This document shows, one piece after another, positions 41,201-51,034 of a stretch of 64,000 nucleotides of DNA. Each line of letters opens with the position of its first letter. Positions within the stretch are counted from its first letter, which is position 1. This DNA is from Aedoeadaptatus coxii (lineage in GTDB: Bacteria; Bacillota; Clostridia; Tissierellales; Peptoniphilaceae), in the NCBI RefSeq assembly GCF_001553115.1, contig NZ_KQ960181.1, positions 75,715 through 139,714 on the forward strand. Direction: 5' to 3'. A model generated the notes under the pieces. It had not been told where the DNA came from and made no database searches. It was given only the letters and a program-made list of their open reading frames with translations. The position numbers were made by a program, and so were the translations under genes.

Positions 41201-43273
41201 TTAGGATTGTTTCGGCGCATAATCGATGGAAATACGTCCTCTCTCTTTATCCACCTCGAGAATTTGAACTTTGAGGCGATCGCCGACTTTCAGCTTATTA
41301 TAAATACTACCCTGACCGCGCTTTAATATTCTTGAAATGTGAAGAAGTCCTTCTTTTTTGACGCCGATATCCACAAAGGCGCCGAAGTCCACGACGTTGG
41401 TCACCACGCCGTCCAATTCCAGACCCGGCGTCAGTTCTTCCATTGTAAGAGCCGTACGGCGAAGGCCTACATCGTCGCTGCCGCCGCGAATATCGCGCCC
41501 CGGTTTTTTCAACTCGTTGCGAATATCTTCCACGGTGTAGCTTCCCGCTTCTTCCAATTGTTTCCGTTCGTCATCATTAAGTTCGTCTTCACGCATAATT
41601 AATTCGGCAATGGGATAGGATTCCGGGTGAACGCCGGTTTGATCCAACACATTATCGCCGCTTGCAATGCGCAAAAAGCCCGCCGATTGCTTAAAGGCTT
41701 TTTCGCCGAGGCCCTTTACTTTTTTAAATTGCTTACGATCGGTAAAGGCGCCGTTTTCTTCCCGGTAGCTGACGATGTTTTTCGCCACGTTGCTTGCAAT
41801 GCCGGAGACGAAGGAAAGCAAGGGTACGGATGCGAGGTTAATGTCCACGCCCACTTCATTTACGGCGCTTTCTACCACACCTTCCAGGCGATCGTCCAAC
41901 GCTTTTTTGTTGAGATCGTGTTGGTATTGGCCGACGCCGATGTGGCGCGGTTCGATTTTGACGAGTTCCGCCAAGGGATCTTGTAAACGGCGAGCGATGG
42001 AAATGGCGCCTCGTACCGTAACGTCGAGATCCGGGAATTCTTCAATACCCAAGGGCGAGGCGGAATAGACGCTGGCGCCGTCTTCATTGACGATGGCGTA
42101 GGATATATCTAAATGCTTTTCGGCAATAAGCTCCGCCACGAATTGTTCGGTTTCGTAACTGGCTGTGCCGCTCCCGATGGCGATAACTTCCACGCCGTAT
42201 TTTTCGGCGAGGTTCGTAATGATTTTTTTCGCTTCGGCGATTTGTTGCTTCGGCGGCACGGGATAAATGACGCTGTTGTCGAGGAATTTTCCGTTTTCGT
42301 CCACAACCGCCACCTTGCAGCCCGTGCGATAGCCCGGGTCGATGCCGAGAACCACTTTATGGCCGAGAGGCGGTAAGAGGAGAAGGGGTTTTAAATTCTC
42401 CGCAAAGACCTCGATTGCCGATTCTTCCGCCTGCTCTTTTAAATCGCGGCGAAGTTCACGCTCTAAAGAGGGGAACAGAAGGCGGGTCAGTGCATCTTGC
42501 GCAATAGCTTCCATCATCTCCCGCTTGTCTCCACCGGGCTTTAAAATTTGGCACATCATGGAAACCAGCGTATCTTCGTCGCATTCCACTTTAACCCTTA
42601 AAGCGCCTTCCCCTTCTCCCCGATTAATGGCGAGGACATTGTGATTTTTTACATCCTTAAAGGGGGCGGAAAAAGTTTCGTACATGGCGTAATCGGGATT
42701 AGGCTCCTTCCCCGCTTCGGAAATTAATTTTCCACGGCGACGAATATAGCTTTTCAGCAGTCTGCGCACACCGGCGTCGTTTGCCATTTCTTCCGCCACA
42801 ATGTCCGACACGCCTTCTAAAATCTCTTCCTTCGGCAAACCCTCGAAAGCGTCTACGGCTTGTAAAAATTCGTCCATAGTCCCCTCGCCCATAAATTGTT
42901 CCGCCAAGGGACGCAAACCCTTTTCTTCGGCATCCGTGGCGCGGGTGCGGCGTTTCGGTTTATAAGGTCGATATAAATCTTCCAGGGTTTGCAAATCCAC
43001 GGCGCTGTCGATTTCTTTCTTCAGCTCGTCGGTTAATTTGCCTTGCCCCTCGATGGTGTTTAACACCGTTTGGCGACGCTCGTCGACCTTTTCCAAATCC
43101 CCTTTTCTGCTTTCCATTTTACGCAAGACCTCGTCTTGCAAATTACCCGTAACCTCTTTTCGGTACCGCGCAATAAAGGGCACCGTATTACCTTCTTCCA
43201 AGAGTTTCAGCGTGGCTTCGATTTTATCGACAGGTGTATTAAATTCTTGGGATAAGATATGCGCTATGTTCAT
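41201..43273 (-). CDS. Tex family RNA-binding transcription accessory protein
   Basis: This 690-residue protein has the Tex layout: N-terminal helical domain (FIARYRKEVTGNLQDEVLR), a YqgF-like nuclease fold near residue 310 (VLGIDPGYRTGCKVAVVD), a helix-hairpin-helix region (ASNVAKNIVSYREENGAF, KGLGEKAFKQSAGFLRI) and a C-terminal S1 domain (DGVVTNVVDFGAFVDIGV). It is a cytosolic nucleic-acid-binding protein affecting transcription. Its length is slightly below the usual 715-780. It is first of the tex-DUF3343-desulfurase set. Confidence 0.94.
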   Translation of the reverse strand: MNIAHILSQEFNTPVDKIEATLKLLEEGNTVPFIARYRKEVTGNLQDEVLRKMESRKGDLEKVDERRQTVLNTIEGQGKLTDELKKEIDSAVDLQTLEDLYRPYKPKRRTRATDAEEKGLRPLAEQFMGEGTMDEFLQAVDAFEGLPKEEILEGVSDIVAEEMANDAGVRRLLKSYIRRRGKLISEAGKEPNPDYAMYETFSAPFKDVKNHNVLAINRGEGEGALRVKVECDEDTLVSMMCQILKPGGDKREMMEAIAQDALTRLLFPSLERELRRDLKEQAEESAIEVFAENLKPLLLLPPLGHKVVLGIDPGYRTGCKVAVVDENGKFLDNSVIYPVPPKQQIAEAKKIITNLAEKYGVEVIAIGSGTASYETEQFVAELIAEKHLDISYAIVNEDGASVYSASPLGIEEFPDLDVTVRGAISIARRLQDPLAELVKIEPRHIGVGQYQHDLNKKALDDRLEGVVESAVNEVGVDINLASVPLLSFVSGIASNVAKNIVSYREENGAFTDRKQFKKVKGLGEKAFKQSAGFLRIASGDNVLDQTGVHPESYPIAELIMREDELNDDERKQLEEAGSYTVEDIRNELKKPGRDIRGGSDDVGLRRTALTMEELTPGLELDGVVTNVVDFGAFVDIGVKKEGLLHISRILKRGQGSIYNKLKVGDRLKVQILEVDKERGRISIDYAPKQS

Positions 43274-43286
43274 AAAGCCTCCATTC

Positions 43287-43314
43287 GAAAAAGGAGAGGT
43301 CTCCCTCTCCTTTT
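43287..43314 (-). terminator. Terminator between prfB and tex
   Basis: The stem AAAGGAGAGG/CCTCTCCTTT with a GAGA loop and a T run on the minus strand. Confidence 0.88.
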
Positions 43315-43317
43315 ACA

Positions 43318-44427
43318 TTATGCCTCTGCATTTTCTTCCAGGTACGCGTTGATGAAGGGATCCAAGTCGCCGTCCATGACGCGACTGACATCGCCGACTT
43401 CCGCGCCGGTTCTGTGATCTTTCACCATCGTGTAAGGGTGGAAAACATAGGAACGTATTTGAGATCCCCAGGCAATTTGAGAATAATTGCCTGCAAGGTC
43501 TTCTATTTTTTCTTTTTTCTCTTCTTCTTTAAGCGCTACAAGTTTTGCCTGCAACATCTTCATCGCCTGTTCGCGATTTTGAATTTGGCTGCGCTCATTT
43601 TGACACTGCACGACGATGCCCGTGGGAATATGAGTAATTCTTACGGCGGAATCGGTGGTGTTGACGTGTTGACCGCCGGCACCGGATGCCCTGTAAGTGT
43701 CCACCTTAATATCCTCGGAATTAATTTCCACTTCTGTATCGTCGTCCAGTTCGGGATAGACGTCCAACGACGTAAAAGAAGTGTGGCGTTTTTTCGCCGC
43801 ATCGAAGGGCGAAATACGCACCAATCGGTGCACGCCCTTTTCCGATTTCAAGTAACCATAGGCGTGAGGACCGGTGACGCGAATAGTCGCCGATTTAATG
43901 CCCGCCTCGTCTTCGTTCAAAAGATCCACAATTTCCACGGAATAGCCTTTGCTCTCGGCGTAACGGGTGTACATGCGCAGGAGCATGCTCGCCCAATCTT
44001 GGGCTTCCGTGCCGCCGGCGCCGGCGTGAAGGGAAAGGATGGCGTTGTTCATATCGTACTCGCCGTTTAAAAGGGTTTGGATTTTAAATTCCTGAGCCTT
44101 TTTTTCAATGGCGGCTAAATCCTTTTTCAGATTGTCGTAAAGAGCCTCGTCCTCTTCCTCTTCCATAAGTTCCAGCGCCACTTCCGATTCCTCGATGGCT
44201 TCCATGAGTTCGTCGTAGACGTCGGTTTTAGATTTTATATTGTTTTGCTCGCGGATCGTCTTTTGAGCCGATTCCGTATTATCCCAAAAACCGGGCTCCA
44301 TAGTCTTTTCCGTAAGCTCCGCATAGTTTGCTTTTAAACTCGCAATATCCAGGCTTTCCGCCAGGCGTTGGACGAGTTCCTTGACCTCTTCAAGTCTCCC
44401 CCGATCCAAATATAAATTTTGTTCCAT
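43318..44427 (-). CDS. prfB: Peptide chain release factor 2, without programmed frameshift
   Basis: This 369-residue factor ends translation at UGA and UAA. The stop-recognition motif SPF is in RISPFDAAKKRH and the catalytic GGQ in SGAGGQHVNTTDS. In many bacteria prfB is controlled by a +1 frameshift at a CTT-TGA site around codon 25. Here the corresponding region reads LAESLDIASLK in one continuous frame, so the autoregulatory shift is absent. AAAGGAT precedes the ATG. It follows secA by 19 bases. Confidence 0.95.
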   Translation of the reverse strand: MEQNLYLDRGRLEEVKELVQRLAESLDIASLKANYAELTEKTMEPGFWDNTESAQKTIREQNNIKSKTDVYDELMEAIEESEVALELMEEEEDEALYDNLKKDLAAIEKKAQEFKIQTLLNGEYDMNNAILSLHAGAGGTEAQDWASMLLRMYTRYAESKGYSVEIVDLLNEDEAGIKSATIRVTGPHAYGYLKSEKGVHRLVRISPFDAAKKRHTSFTSLDVYPELDDDTEVEINSEDIKVDTYRASGAGGQHVNTTDSAVRITHIPTGIVVQCQNERSQIQNREQAMKMLQAKLVALKEEEKKEKIEDLAGNYSQIAWGSQIRSYVFHPYTMVKDHRTGAEVGDVSRVMDGDLDPFINAYLEENAEA

Positions 44428-44446
44428 AGGGATCCTTTCTCAACGG

Positions 44447-47185
44447 TTACGCGTTTTTCCCGTGGCAGTGTTTGTATTTTTTACCGCTGCCACAAGGGCA
44501 GGGATCGTTTCGTCCCACTTTTTTGCTCGTGCGACGTACCGGTTCTTGAACGCCGGAATCCGGGTTCACCGTTTGTACTTCTTGCGCCACTTGTTTACGT
44601 TCCATACGTTCGGGGTTTTGAACGTGGAATAAGAGGCGAACAGTTTCTTCGCGAATGCTTTCGTTCATGGCTTCAAACATATCGAAACCTTCTTCGGCAT
44701 AAGCGCGCACCGGATCGATTTGACCGACGGCACGAAGACCGATACCTTGACGCAATTGATCCATGGCGTCGATATGATCCATCCATTTTTGGTCAACTAC
44801 TCTCAAGAGTACGACACGTTCCACTTCGCGGAAGGCGTCGTCGCCGAATTCCCCTTCTTTTTCCGCATATTTCGCCTTAGCTTCTTCTTTTATGAAGCGT
44901 TTTAATTCCTCGGCGTCGGCGGACGTGTGGCCGTCTAAGAAGTTTTGATCGAAATCGATAGTATCCCGGCCGAAGTGGTAGATTCCTTCGTAATCGATGT
45001 ATTTATTGTGTTTTTCGTCGATCTTAACATTGAAGTTAATGGTATCGTCGATAAGGTCGGTGATCATGGACATAATGTCGTCACGGAGATCGCTGCCCTT
45101 TAATACCTTTTCACGTTCGGTGTAAATAACTTCACGTTGTTTGTTCATAACGTCGTCATATTGCAAGACGTTTTTACGAATACTGAAGTTGTTACCTTCC
45201 ACCTTACGTTGAGCGGATTCGATAAGTTTCGTTAAAATGCGGGCTTCGATGGGCTCGTCTTCCGGCGCATCGATGCCTTCCATAACATTTTTAAAGCGAT
45301 CCCCTGCGAAGAGGCGGATTAAATCGTCGTCGGCGGAAATATAGAATTTCGTAGAACCTTTGTCCCCTTGACGACCGGAACGGCCGCGCAATTGGTTGTC
45401 GATACGACGGGATTCGTGGCGTTCCGTACCGATAATGTGGAGGCCGCCTGCGCCGATAACCTTAACTTTTTCTTCGTCGGTTTCTTTTTTAAGTTCATCG
45501 CGAAGTTCGGCAAAGCGAGCTCTCGCGTTTAAAATTTCTTCATTGTCCGTATCGTAGTAGCTGTCCGCCGCTTCGATCATGTCCGGCTCAAAGCCTTCCC
45601 GTTCCATCTTTTCCTTGGCCATGTGTTCCGGGTTACCGCCTAAGACGATGTCCGTACCACGACCTGCCATGTTGGTGGCGATGGTAACCGCTCCGTAGCG
45701 GCCGGCTTGTGCGACGATTTCAGACTCTTGTCTGTGGCGCTTCGCATTCAATACCTTATGGGGAATACCGCGCTTCTTCAAATAGGAAGACAGTTTTTCC
45801 GATTTTTCGATGGATACCGTACCTACGAGGATCGGTTGACCCTTGGCGTGGCGTTCGGCGATTTCGTCGGCGACGGCTTTAAACTTGGCATCTTCCGAGC
45901 GGTAGATGGCGTCGTTGTCGTCGAAACGAATGACAGGTTTGTTCGTGGGAATTTCCACGACGTCGATATTGTAGATTTCGCGGAATTCCGATTCTTCCGT
46001 CATGGCCGTACCGGTCATACCGGCGAGCTTTTTATACATACGGAAGAAGTTTTGGAAGGTTACCGTAGCGAGCGTCTTGGATTCGGCGCGCACTTCGATG
46101 CCTTCTTTCGCTTCGATGGCTTGGTGCAAGCCGTCGGAATAGCGACGACCATACATTAAACGACCGGTAAATTCGTCGACGATAATAATTTCGCCGTCTT
46201 CAATAACGTAGTCGATGTCTTTATGCATGGTACCCTTGGCTTTAAGGGCTTGGTGAATGTGGTGGAGTAATTCCGTATTGTCCGTATCCGTTAAGTTTTC
46301 GATACCGAAATATTGTTGTGCCTTGTTCGTACCGATTTCGCTAAGAGTAGCGGTCTTTTGTTTTTCGTCGATAACATAATCTACGGTTTCGTCGCGGAAT
46401 TCGCGGTTAAAGCGATCTTCCGCTTCTTCCGCTTGATCCTTAATTCTAAAGCTCAATGTGTCGACGAAGTTTTTCGCTTGGGTGTAGAGTTCGGTGGATT
46501 CATCGCCTTGTCCCGAAATAATAAGAGGGGTACGGGCTTCGTCGATTAAAATGGAGTCCACTTCGTCGACGATACAGAAATAAAGGCCTCGTTGAACCTG
46601 ATTTTCTTGGTAAACTACCATGTTATCCCGTAAGTAGTCGAAACCGAATTCATTATTGGTACCGTAAGTAATATCGGCACCATAGGCTTCTTTACGTTCT
46701 TCCGGGCTCATATCGTGGAGAATACATCCTACGGTTAATCCTAAGAAAGTATAAACTTTACCCATCCAGGATTTATCACGTTCCGCCAAGTAATCGTTGA
46801 CGGTAACGACGTGGGTTCCCTTCCCTGCAAGAGCGTTTAAATAAGCGGGCAAAGTAGCCACGAGGGTTTTACCTTCACCGGTTTTCATTTCGGCGATACG
46901 GCCTTGGTGAAGAATAATACCACCTAAAACTTGCACCGGGAAGTGCTTCATGCCCAGAACGCGGAAAGCCGCTTCTCTTACGACGGCAAAAGCTTCCGGC
47001 AATAGATCGTCTAAGGATTCGCCGCCGGCGATGCGATCTTGAAATTCTTTTGTTTTGTTCTTTAACTGTTCGTCGGTTAATTTTTGCATATCGGCATCCA
47101 GTGCCAATACTTTTTCCATGGTCGGGCGAATCTTTTTAATTTCGCGATCCGAATAAGTGCCAAACACTTTATCTAATAGAGACAT
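44447..47185 (-). CDS. secA: Protein translocase ATPase subunit SecA
   Basis: This 912-residue motor drives proteins through SecYEG. It has the Walker [10 protein letters not shown], the Walker [14 protein letters not shown], the [13 protein letters not shown] motif, and a C-terminal zinc site [12 protein letters not shown] that binds SecB or ribosomes. I chose the ATG at 47185 to match the family start MSLLDKVFG; four more codons lead to a GTG lying too close to AAAGGA. prfB follows downstream, the common Firmicute arrangement. Confidence 0.97.
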   Translation of the reverse strand: MSLLDKVFGTYSDREIKKIRPTMEKVLALDADMQKLTDEQLKNKTKEFQDRIAGGESLDDLLPEAFAVVREAAFRVLGMKHFPVQVLGGIILHQGRIAEMKTGEGKTLVATLPAYLNALAGKGTHVVTVNDYLAERDKSWMGKVYTFLGLTVGCILHDMSPEERKEAYGADITYGTNNEFGFDYLRDNMVVYQENQVQRGLYFCIVDEVDSILIDEARTPLIISGQGDESTELYTQAKNFVDTLSFRIKDQAEEAEDRFNREFRDETVDYVIDEKQKTATLSEIGTNKAQQYFGIENLTDTDNTELLHHIHQALKAKGTMHKDIDYVIEDGEIIIVDEFTGRLMYGRRYSDGLHQAIEAKEGIEVRAESKTLATVTFQNFFRMYKKLAGMTGTAMTEESEFREIYNIDVVEIPTNKPVIRFDDNDAIYRSEDAKFKAVADEIAERHAKGQPILVGTVSIEKSEKLSSYLKKRGIPHKVLNAKRHRQESEIVAQAGRYGAVTIATNMAGRGTDIVLGGNPEHMAKEKMEREGFEPDMIEAADSYYDTDNEEILNARARFAELRDELKKETDEEKVKVIGAGGLHIIGTERHESRRIDNQLRGRSGRQGDKGSTKFYISADDDLIRLFAGDRFKNVMEGIDAPEDEPIEARILTKLIESAQRKVEGNNFSIRKNVLQYDDVMNKQREVIYTEREKVLKGSDLRDDIMSMITDLIDDTINFNVKIDEKHNKYIDYEGIYHFGRDTIDFDQNFLDGHTSADAEELKRFIKEEAKAKYAEKEGEFGDDAFREVERVVLLRVVDQKWMDHIDAMDQLRQGIGLRAVGQIDPVRAYAEEGFDMFEAMNESIREETVRLLFHVQNPERMERKQVAQEVQTVNPDSGVQEPVRRTSKKVGRNDPCPCGSGKKYKHCHGKNA

Positions 47186-47270
47186 ATCTGTATACACGTT
47201 CCTTTCACTAACTTGCTATTTTATCAAATAGTTTTAAAAATCGCAATAAATCGCCATTATTTCATTGAAA

Positions 47271-47513
47271 CTATTCTTGACTATGGGATTCTTCCGGTTT
47301 GTGGTGGACGATGGATACCATTTTGTCCCCTTCCCGAATTTTACGTACTCTCTTTTCAAATTCCAAGCGCGTCATCCAAATGGTGCGGTTACAGCCCGTA
47401 CATTCCAATTTAATGTCCACGCCCGTTCTTAAAATCTCCCATAGATTTTCTCCACAGGGGTGGCCTTTTTTCATGGTGACCACGTCTCCTTTTTCGTAAA
47501 ATAATCTAGCCAT
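47271..47513 (-). CDS. DUF951 domain protein
   Basis: This 80-residue protein matches DUF951: GDVVTMKKGHPCGENLWEIL, then DIKLECTGCNRTIWMTR. The cysteines in HPCG and CTGC suggest a metal-binding or RNA-binding beta-barrel. Its function is unknown; it often lies beside MscS genes and ribosome-linked genes in Firmicutes. It overlaps the MscS gene by eight bases and probably shares its message. Confidence 0.9.
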   Translation of the reverse strand: MARLFYEKGDVVTMKKGHPCGENLWEILRTGVDIKLECTGCNRTIWMTRLEFEKRVRKIREGDKMVSIVHHKPEESHSQE

Positions 47514-48372
47514 TGGCCACCTCCTTTTGTGCGTTTTCGTAACGCACCGACGGCATTTGAATGTTATGTTCGTTCATCGCCTGAATCAGACATTTCCTGA
47601 GATCGTACTCCATATCGAATTTAAGAGAGGGCTCGCCCCAGGCGATGGCGGTAATTTCATAGCCTCCCGGAATAAAATCCGTGGTTCCCCAAATTTCAGT
47701 ACGGGAATCCGGGTAGATCTCTTTGATTTTTTTAACCGCCTCTTTAAAAGCGGCGATGACCTGATCGGGATCTTCGTTTTTATTGACAGGCACCACGACT
47801 TTCGCCCGCTTCGCTCCCCGCGCGCGATTGGTAACCATGCGAATTTCCGAATTGGGAATAATGTGGCGGGATCCGTCGAAATCTTTAAGGACGGTGGTTC
47901 GAATGTTTAAAGCTTCCACGTAACCGCTTTCTCCCGCCAGCTCCACGTACTCCCCGACTCGGTATTGGTCGTCGAAGATAATGAAAAATCCCGTAATCAA
48001 ATCCCGAATCATAACCTGAGCGCCCATGGCGATGGCGATGGAGCCGATGCCCGCCGTGGCGAGAATCGTCGATGTGTTGATGCGGCACAGATCGAAAAAG
48101 ATCATGAGGGCGATAAGGTAAACGCCATATTTCGCAAGATTGCCCAAAATATTCGTAATGGTTTTGACCCTGCGCTGATTCATATTCTTAGGGTTTTTGA
48201 TTTCGTGGCGCTCTACATAATTCGCCACGAAGCGGCTCACGGAGCCTACAATAAGATGGGCGATAATAAAGAGCACGATCCCTGCGACGATCATGCCGAA
48301 CAGATTCAGCCTGCCGTTTGATTTATAAAAAATAGCGTGAACAGCTTCCATAAGCTGCCTTATGTCTTTCAA
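47506..48372 (-). CDS. MscS-family mechanosensitive ion channel
   Basis: This 288-residue channel has three N-terminal membrane spans (about 24-46, 75-98, 104-125). The pore helix is rich in Ala and Gly (ILATAGIGSIAIAMGAQ), followed by RDLITGFFIIFDDQYRVGEYVEL of the beta domain. It releases solutes under osmotic downshock. The DUF951 gene overlaps its end; the anchored protein gene lies 13 bases upstream, so the three form one operon. Confidence 0.93.
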   Translation of the reverse strand: MKDIRQLMEAVHAIFYKSNGRLNLFGMIVAGIVLFIIAHLIVGSVSRFVANYVERHEIKNPKNMNQRRVKTITNILGNLAKYGVYLIALMIFFDLCRINTSTILATAGIGSIAIAMGAQVMIRDLITGFFIIFDDQYRVGEYVELAGESGYVEALNIRTTVLKDFDGSRHIIPNSEIRMVTNRARGAKRAKVVVPVNKNEDPDQVIAAFKEAVKKIKEIYPDSRTEIWGTTDFIPGGYEITAIAWGEPSLKFDMEYDLRKCLIQAMNEHNIQMPSVRYENAQKEVANG

Positions 48373-48385
48373 TTCCTCACCTCAA

Positions 48386-49450
48386 TTAGTCCTCACTCTT
48401 TAATGTTTCGATGGTTTTGGATCGGAAGAGACGGGGTTTTAATTGGTAAAGGGCGATATACTTGTGGCCGTAAGTGGCGATGTAGCCGTCTTTTACCTGC
48501 ACTTTTTCCTGATTGTCGCCGAAGCGAATATGGTAAGGGTGATCGGAATCCGCCCGACCCAATAATTCCCGATTGCCGTAGGCGAAAAGTTCCTCTCCCA
48601 CAGATGCCAGGTGATCCACATTGCCTTCCATGACGCGGCGATCGATTTCTTTTAAATCCCTTCCGTGGCGACTTAAAATGCCGCTGTGAAGGGTGTAAAG
48701 CTTGTTGCGGTGATAAATAACATCCGAAAGGATGGGCGTCTTTTCCGTCATCAATTCCTTTCCGAGGCCGTAAAGGTGCTTTTCCGTGACAATCACCGGG
48801 TAGCGACCTTCCACGATGCGCATGGCCACTTCCATGGGAAATTCCGTATTTTCCATTCGCTCCTTGTCCCGCTTGCCGTTTTCCACATAAACCGTCGTCT
48901 TGTATCCGTTGGCCGCATTGGAAAGCTCTGTAATAACAAAGTGCTTTTCGTCTTTAAATTTAAAATCTAAAATGTAATTTTTCGTCTCGAAAACGGAATT
49001 TAAACTTCCGCTGTCCGTTGCGATAAAGAGCTTTTCCCCATCGTCGTAGCGGCAATGAAAAAGCCGCACGCCGTTTTGCACATCGGCGCGGAAAAGTTCT
49101 CCTTCTATATAATAGGATTGGCGTTCTTTTCCGTCGGGGCTGAACACCGTTACTTTTTTTATACTCTCGTCGTAGAGCATGGCATCCTTTTCTCCGAAAA
49201 AAGCCTTTTGCCCTTCCCCCATGCGGTCTACGATTTTTTTGTCGCTTCCATTATTAAAAATCAAGGCGTCGCCGTCGAAGGTCGCCAAAATTCCGCCCTT
49301 TAAAACGGCCATGTCCGTAATATCGTGTTTCGTCTTTTCGTCGAATACGAGAACGGGCCGATAGCTTATAATGGAAAGTTTTTTGATTCCGAAAGCCAGA
49401 GCGATTATAATACATAAAAAGAGGAGCAGTCTCCTCATGCGTTTATTCAT
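48386..49450 (-). CDS. Membrane-anchored extracellular protein, possibly beta-propeller (DUF5711-like)
   Basis: This 354-residue protein has one N-terminal membrane anchor (LLLFLCIIIALAFGI) and an extracellular part made of repeated short beta-blades (LKGGILATFDGDALIFNN; EKDAMLYDESIKKVTVF; DGEKLFIATDSGS; NKLYTLHSGILSRHG; GEELFAYGNRELL). The pattern suggests a WD-like propeller such as DUF5711, but I cannot confirm it. GGAGG precedes the ATG at 49450. It precedes the MscS gene on the same strand. Confidence 0.7.
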   Translation of the reverse strand: MNKRMRRLLLFLCIIIALAFGIKKLSIISYRPVLVFDEKTKHDITDMAVLKGGILATFDGDALIFNNGSDKKIVDRMGEGQKAFFGEKDAMLYDESIKKVTVFSPDGKERQSYYIEGELFRADVQNGVRLFHCRYDDGEKLFIATDSGSLNSVFETKNYILDFKFKDEKHFVITELSNAANGYKTTVYVENGKRDKERMENTEFPMEVAMRIVEGRYPVIVTEKHLYGLGKELMTEKTPILSDVIYHRNKLYTLHSGILSRHGRDLKEIDRRVMEGNVDHLASVGEELFAYGNRELLGRADSDHPYHIRFGDNQEKVQVKDGYIATYGHKYIALYQLKPRLFRSKTIETLKSED

Positions 49451-49510
49451 TCGATTCCTCCACGTCATATTATAACGAAAGGACATGGAGTTGGAAAGGC
49501 AGTAACTACC

Positions 49511-50236
49511 ATGAAAATAAGAGATTTTAAGGCTTTACGTTTCGACATTTCAAAAAGACCCTATGACTTCAGCGCCTCGCTGGGAGAAAAAGGTCTGAAC
49601 GAAAATGTAAACTCCTTTTTAAACCATTTAAATGTAGAAAGTTCTCGCGTTTATTTTATGAACCAAACCCATTCCGATCACTGCGTAGTCTTAGACGACG
49701 ACCACGCAGAAGAAGATTATTTCGGTTTTTCCATCGTGCCCGATACCGATGCCCTCATTACATCGAAAAAAGGAATCGCCCTCGTCTCCCGCATTTCCGA
49801 TTGCACGCCGGTACTCCTTTACGATCCCATAAAAGGCGTGCAGGCATGCATTCATTCCGGCTGGCGCCCTACGGTAAAAAAACTTCCCCAAATTGCCCTC
49901 GACAAGATGAGGGAACGTTACGGCTCCTTGCCGAAAGATATTTACGCCTACATCGGCCCCTGTATCGGCAGAGAAAGCTTTCAAGTGGGCAAAGAAGTGA
50001 GCGAAGCTTGGCGCGACTCCTTCCCCTTTCACCGGGAAGTGATCCGCTATTCCGATGCAGAACACGATTATATCGACATGAAGCTCACCCATATTCGCAT
50101 GCTGCAACAAATGGGCGTTCCCGACGATCACATCACCGTCAACATCGCCGACACCTTTACCGATCCCCGTTACCATTCCTATCGACGGGACAAGCCCGAT
50201 TTTGGCAGCAATGCCCTCGTCTCCATTATAAAATAA
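49511..50236 (+). CDS. pgeF: Peptidoglycan editing factor PgeF / laccase-domain (YfiH) protein
   Basis: This 241-residue protein belongs to the YfiH family, which removes wrongly incorporated residues from peptidoglycan precursors and has purine nucleoside-processing activity. Metal ligands are QTHSDHC (His), the ISDCTPVLLYD segment (Cys) and ACIHSGWR (His). The C-terminal SYRRDKPDFGSNA is conserved; the Cys that often precedes it is replaced (NIADTF). It starts just upstream of the tRNA-Ala gene and diverges from the anchored protein gene. Confidence 0.9.
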   Translation: MKIRDFKALRFDISKRPYDFSASLGEKGLNENVNSFLNHLNVESSRVYFMNQTHSDHCVVLDDDHAEEDYFGFSIVPDTDALITSKKGIALVSRISDCTPVLLYDPIKGVQACIHSGWRPTVKKLPQIALDKMRERYGSLPKDIYAYIGPCIGRESFQVGKEVSEAWRDSFPFHREVIRYSDAEHDYIDMKLTHIRMLQQMGVPDDHITVNIADTFTDPRYHSYRRDKPDFGSNALVSIIK

Positions 50237-50240
50237 TGCC

Positions 50241-50269
50241 TTGACATTCCCATTACACTTTCATATACT
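50241..50269 (+). promoter_or_regulatory. Consensus promoter of tRNA-Ala
   Basis: TTGACA (50241-50246) and TATACT (50264-50269) are exactly 17 bases apart, ending 15 bases before the tRNA. Confidence 0.85.
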
Positions 50270-50284
50270 GGAAGAGTATTTTGT

Positions 50285-50360
<76 letters not shown>

Positions 50361-50365
50361 CAATT

Positions 50366-50389
50366 GCCGCCTACGGGCGGCTTTTTTTG
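50366..50389 (+). terminator. Terminator of tRNA-Ala
   Basis: The stem GCCGCC/GGCGGC followed by seven T. The tnpB remnant begins right after it. Confidence 0.9.
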
Positions 50390-50402
50390 TTCCCTTTTTG
50401 CT

Positions 50403-50618
50403 TTCGGATAGTGCAAAAGAGTCAACCTCTTTCAAAAAGGGGTAATCTTTTTTATACTTGGCCGGTGTTTTCTTTTCAACTTGACCTATCTTTTGAGAAG
50501 GCTCTATTCTATCTGTGAGCATGAAGTTTCAAAGTTTACGACAGCAGCCAAATGTTTTATTAAACATAATTTCTTGTTCAGCTGTTGAATAAAGTCTATA
50601 TTTAATAGCTTTATTCAT
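50403..50618 (-). pseudogene. IS200/IS605-type tnpB N-terminal remnant
   Basis: From an ATG at 50618 with AGGAGG the frame reads MNKAIKYRLYSTAEQ, then FNKTFGCCRKL, an internal TGA stop, and then in the same frame NFMLTDRIEPSQK and TPAKYKKDYPFLKEVDSFALS. This is the conserved start of TnpB RNA-guided nucleases of IS605-family elements. Only about 72 codons survive, ending at the tRNA-Ala terminator. The RuvC domain is entirely gone. Confidence 0.85.
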
Positions 50619-51034
50619 GAGAAGCAACCTCCTTTCTAAATACGTTATGGTTATATATGTAGCTTAGCTCTCTAACACTCAATTTTCTTCTATCTGCCAG
50701 ATGACCTGGCTAACCTCACTGTCTATGAGAAATAGAGAAAAGACTATCTATTATTACTGATTTTTCTACCTATATAGGCTGCATGGCATATAAAAATTAC
50801 TGAACATTAAAATAAATACGGAATTTAAGTCTCCGTATTTATATACAAGTTTCCTTATGTGTTTGCTATCTTATCTAATTCATCTCACGACTGAAGTCAC
50901 GAGTATTTTCAGCTATTTTAATAAAAATTTAGGCTTGAAAATTACATTTAGAGCCTAAGATAAGTCTTGAAGATATGGTAATATTAAAAATATAAAGATG
51001 AGATTATTGAAACCAAGATTTAGGAGTGTGAGGC
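50619..51034. other. AT-rich spacer with a possible IS605 end hairpin
   Basis: About 415 bases without a gene. A short palindromic motif near 50887-50904 (CACGACTGAAGTCACGAG) resembles subterminal hairpins of IS605-family elements and might be a leftover end. The remainder holds the promoter of the CAP protein gene but nothing else I can identify. Confidence 0.4.

Noticed and set aside
43414..44070. A 218-codon plus-strand frame antisense to prfB
   Set aside because: It lies wholly opposite the release factor's GGQ and SPF regions; composition is shadow-like.
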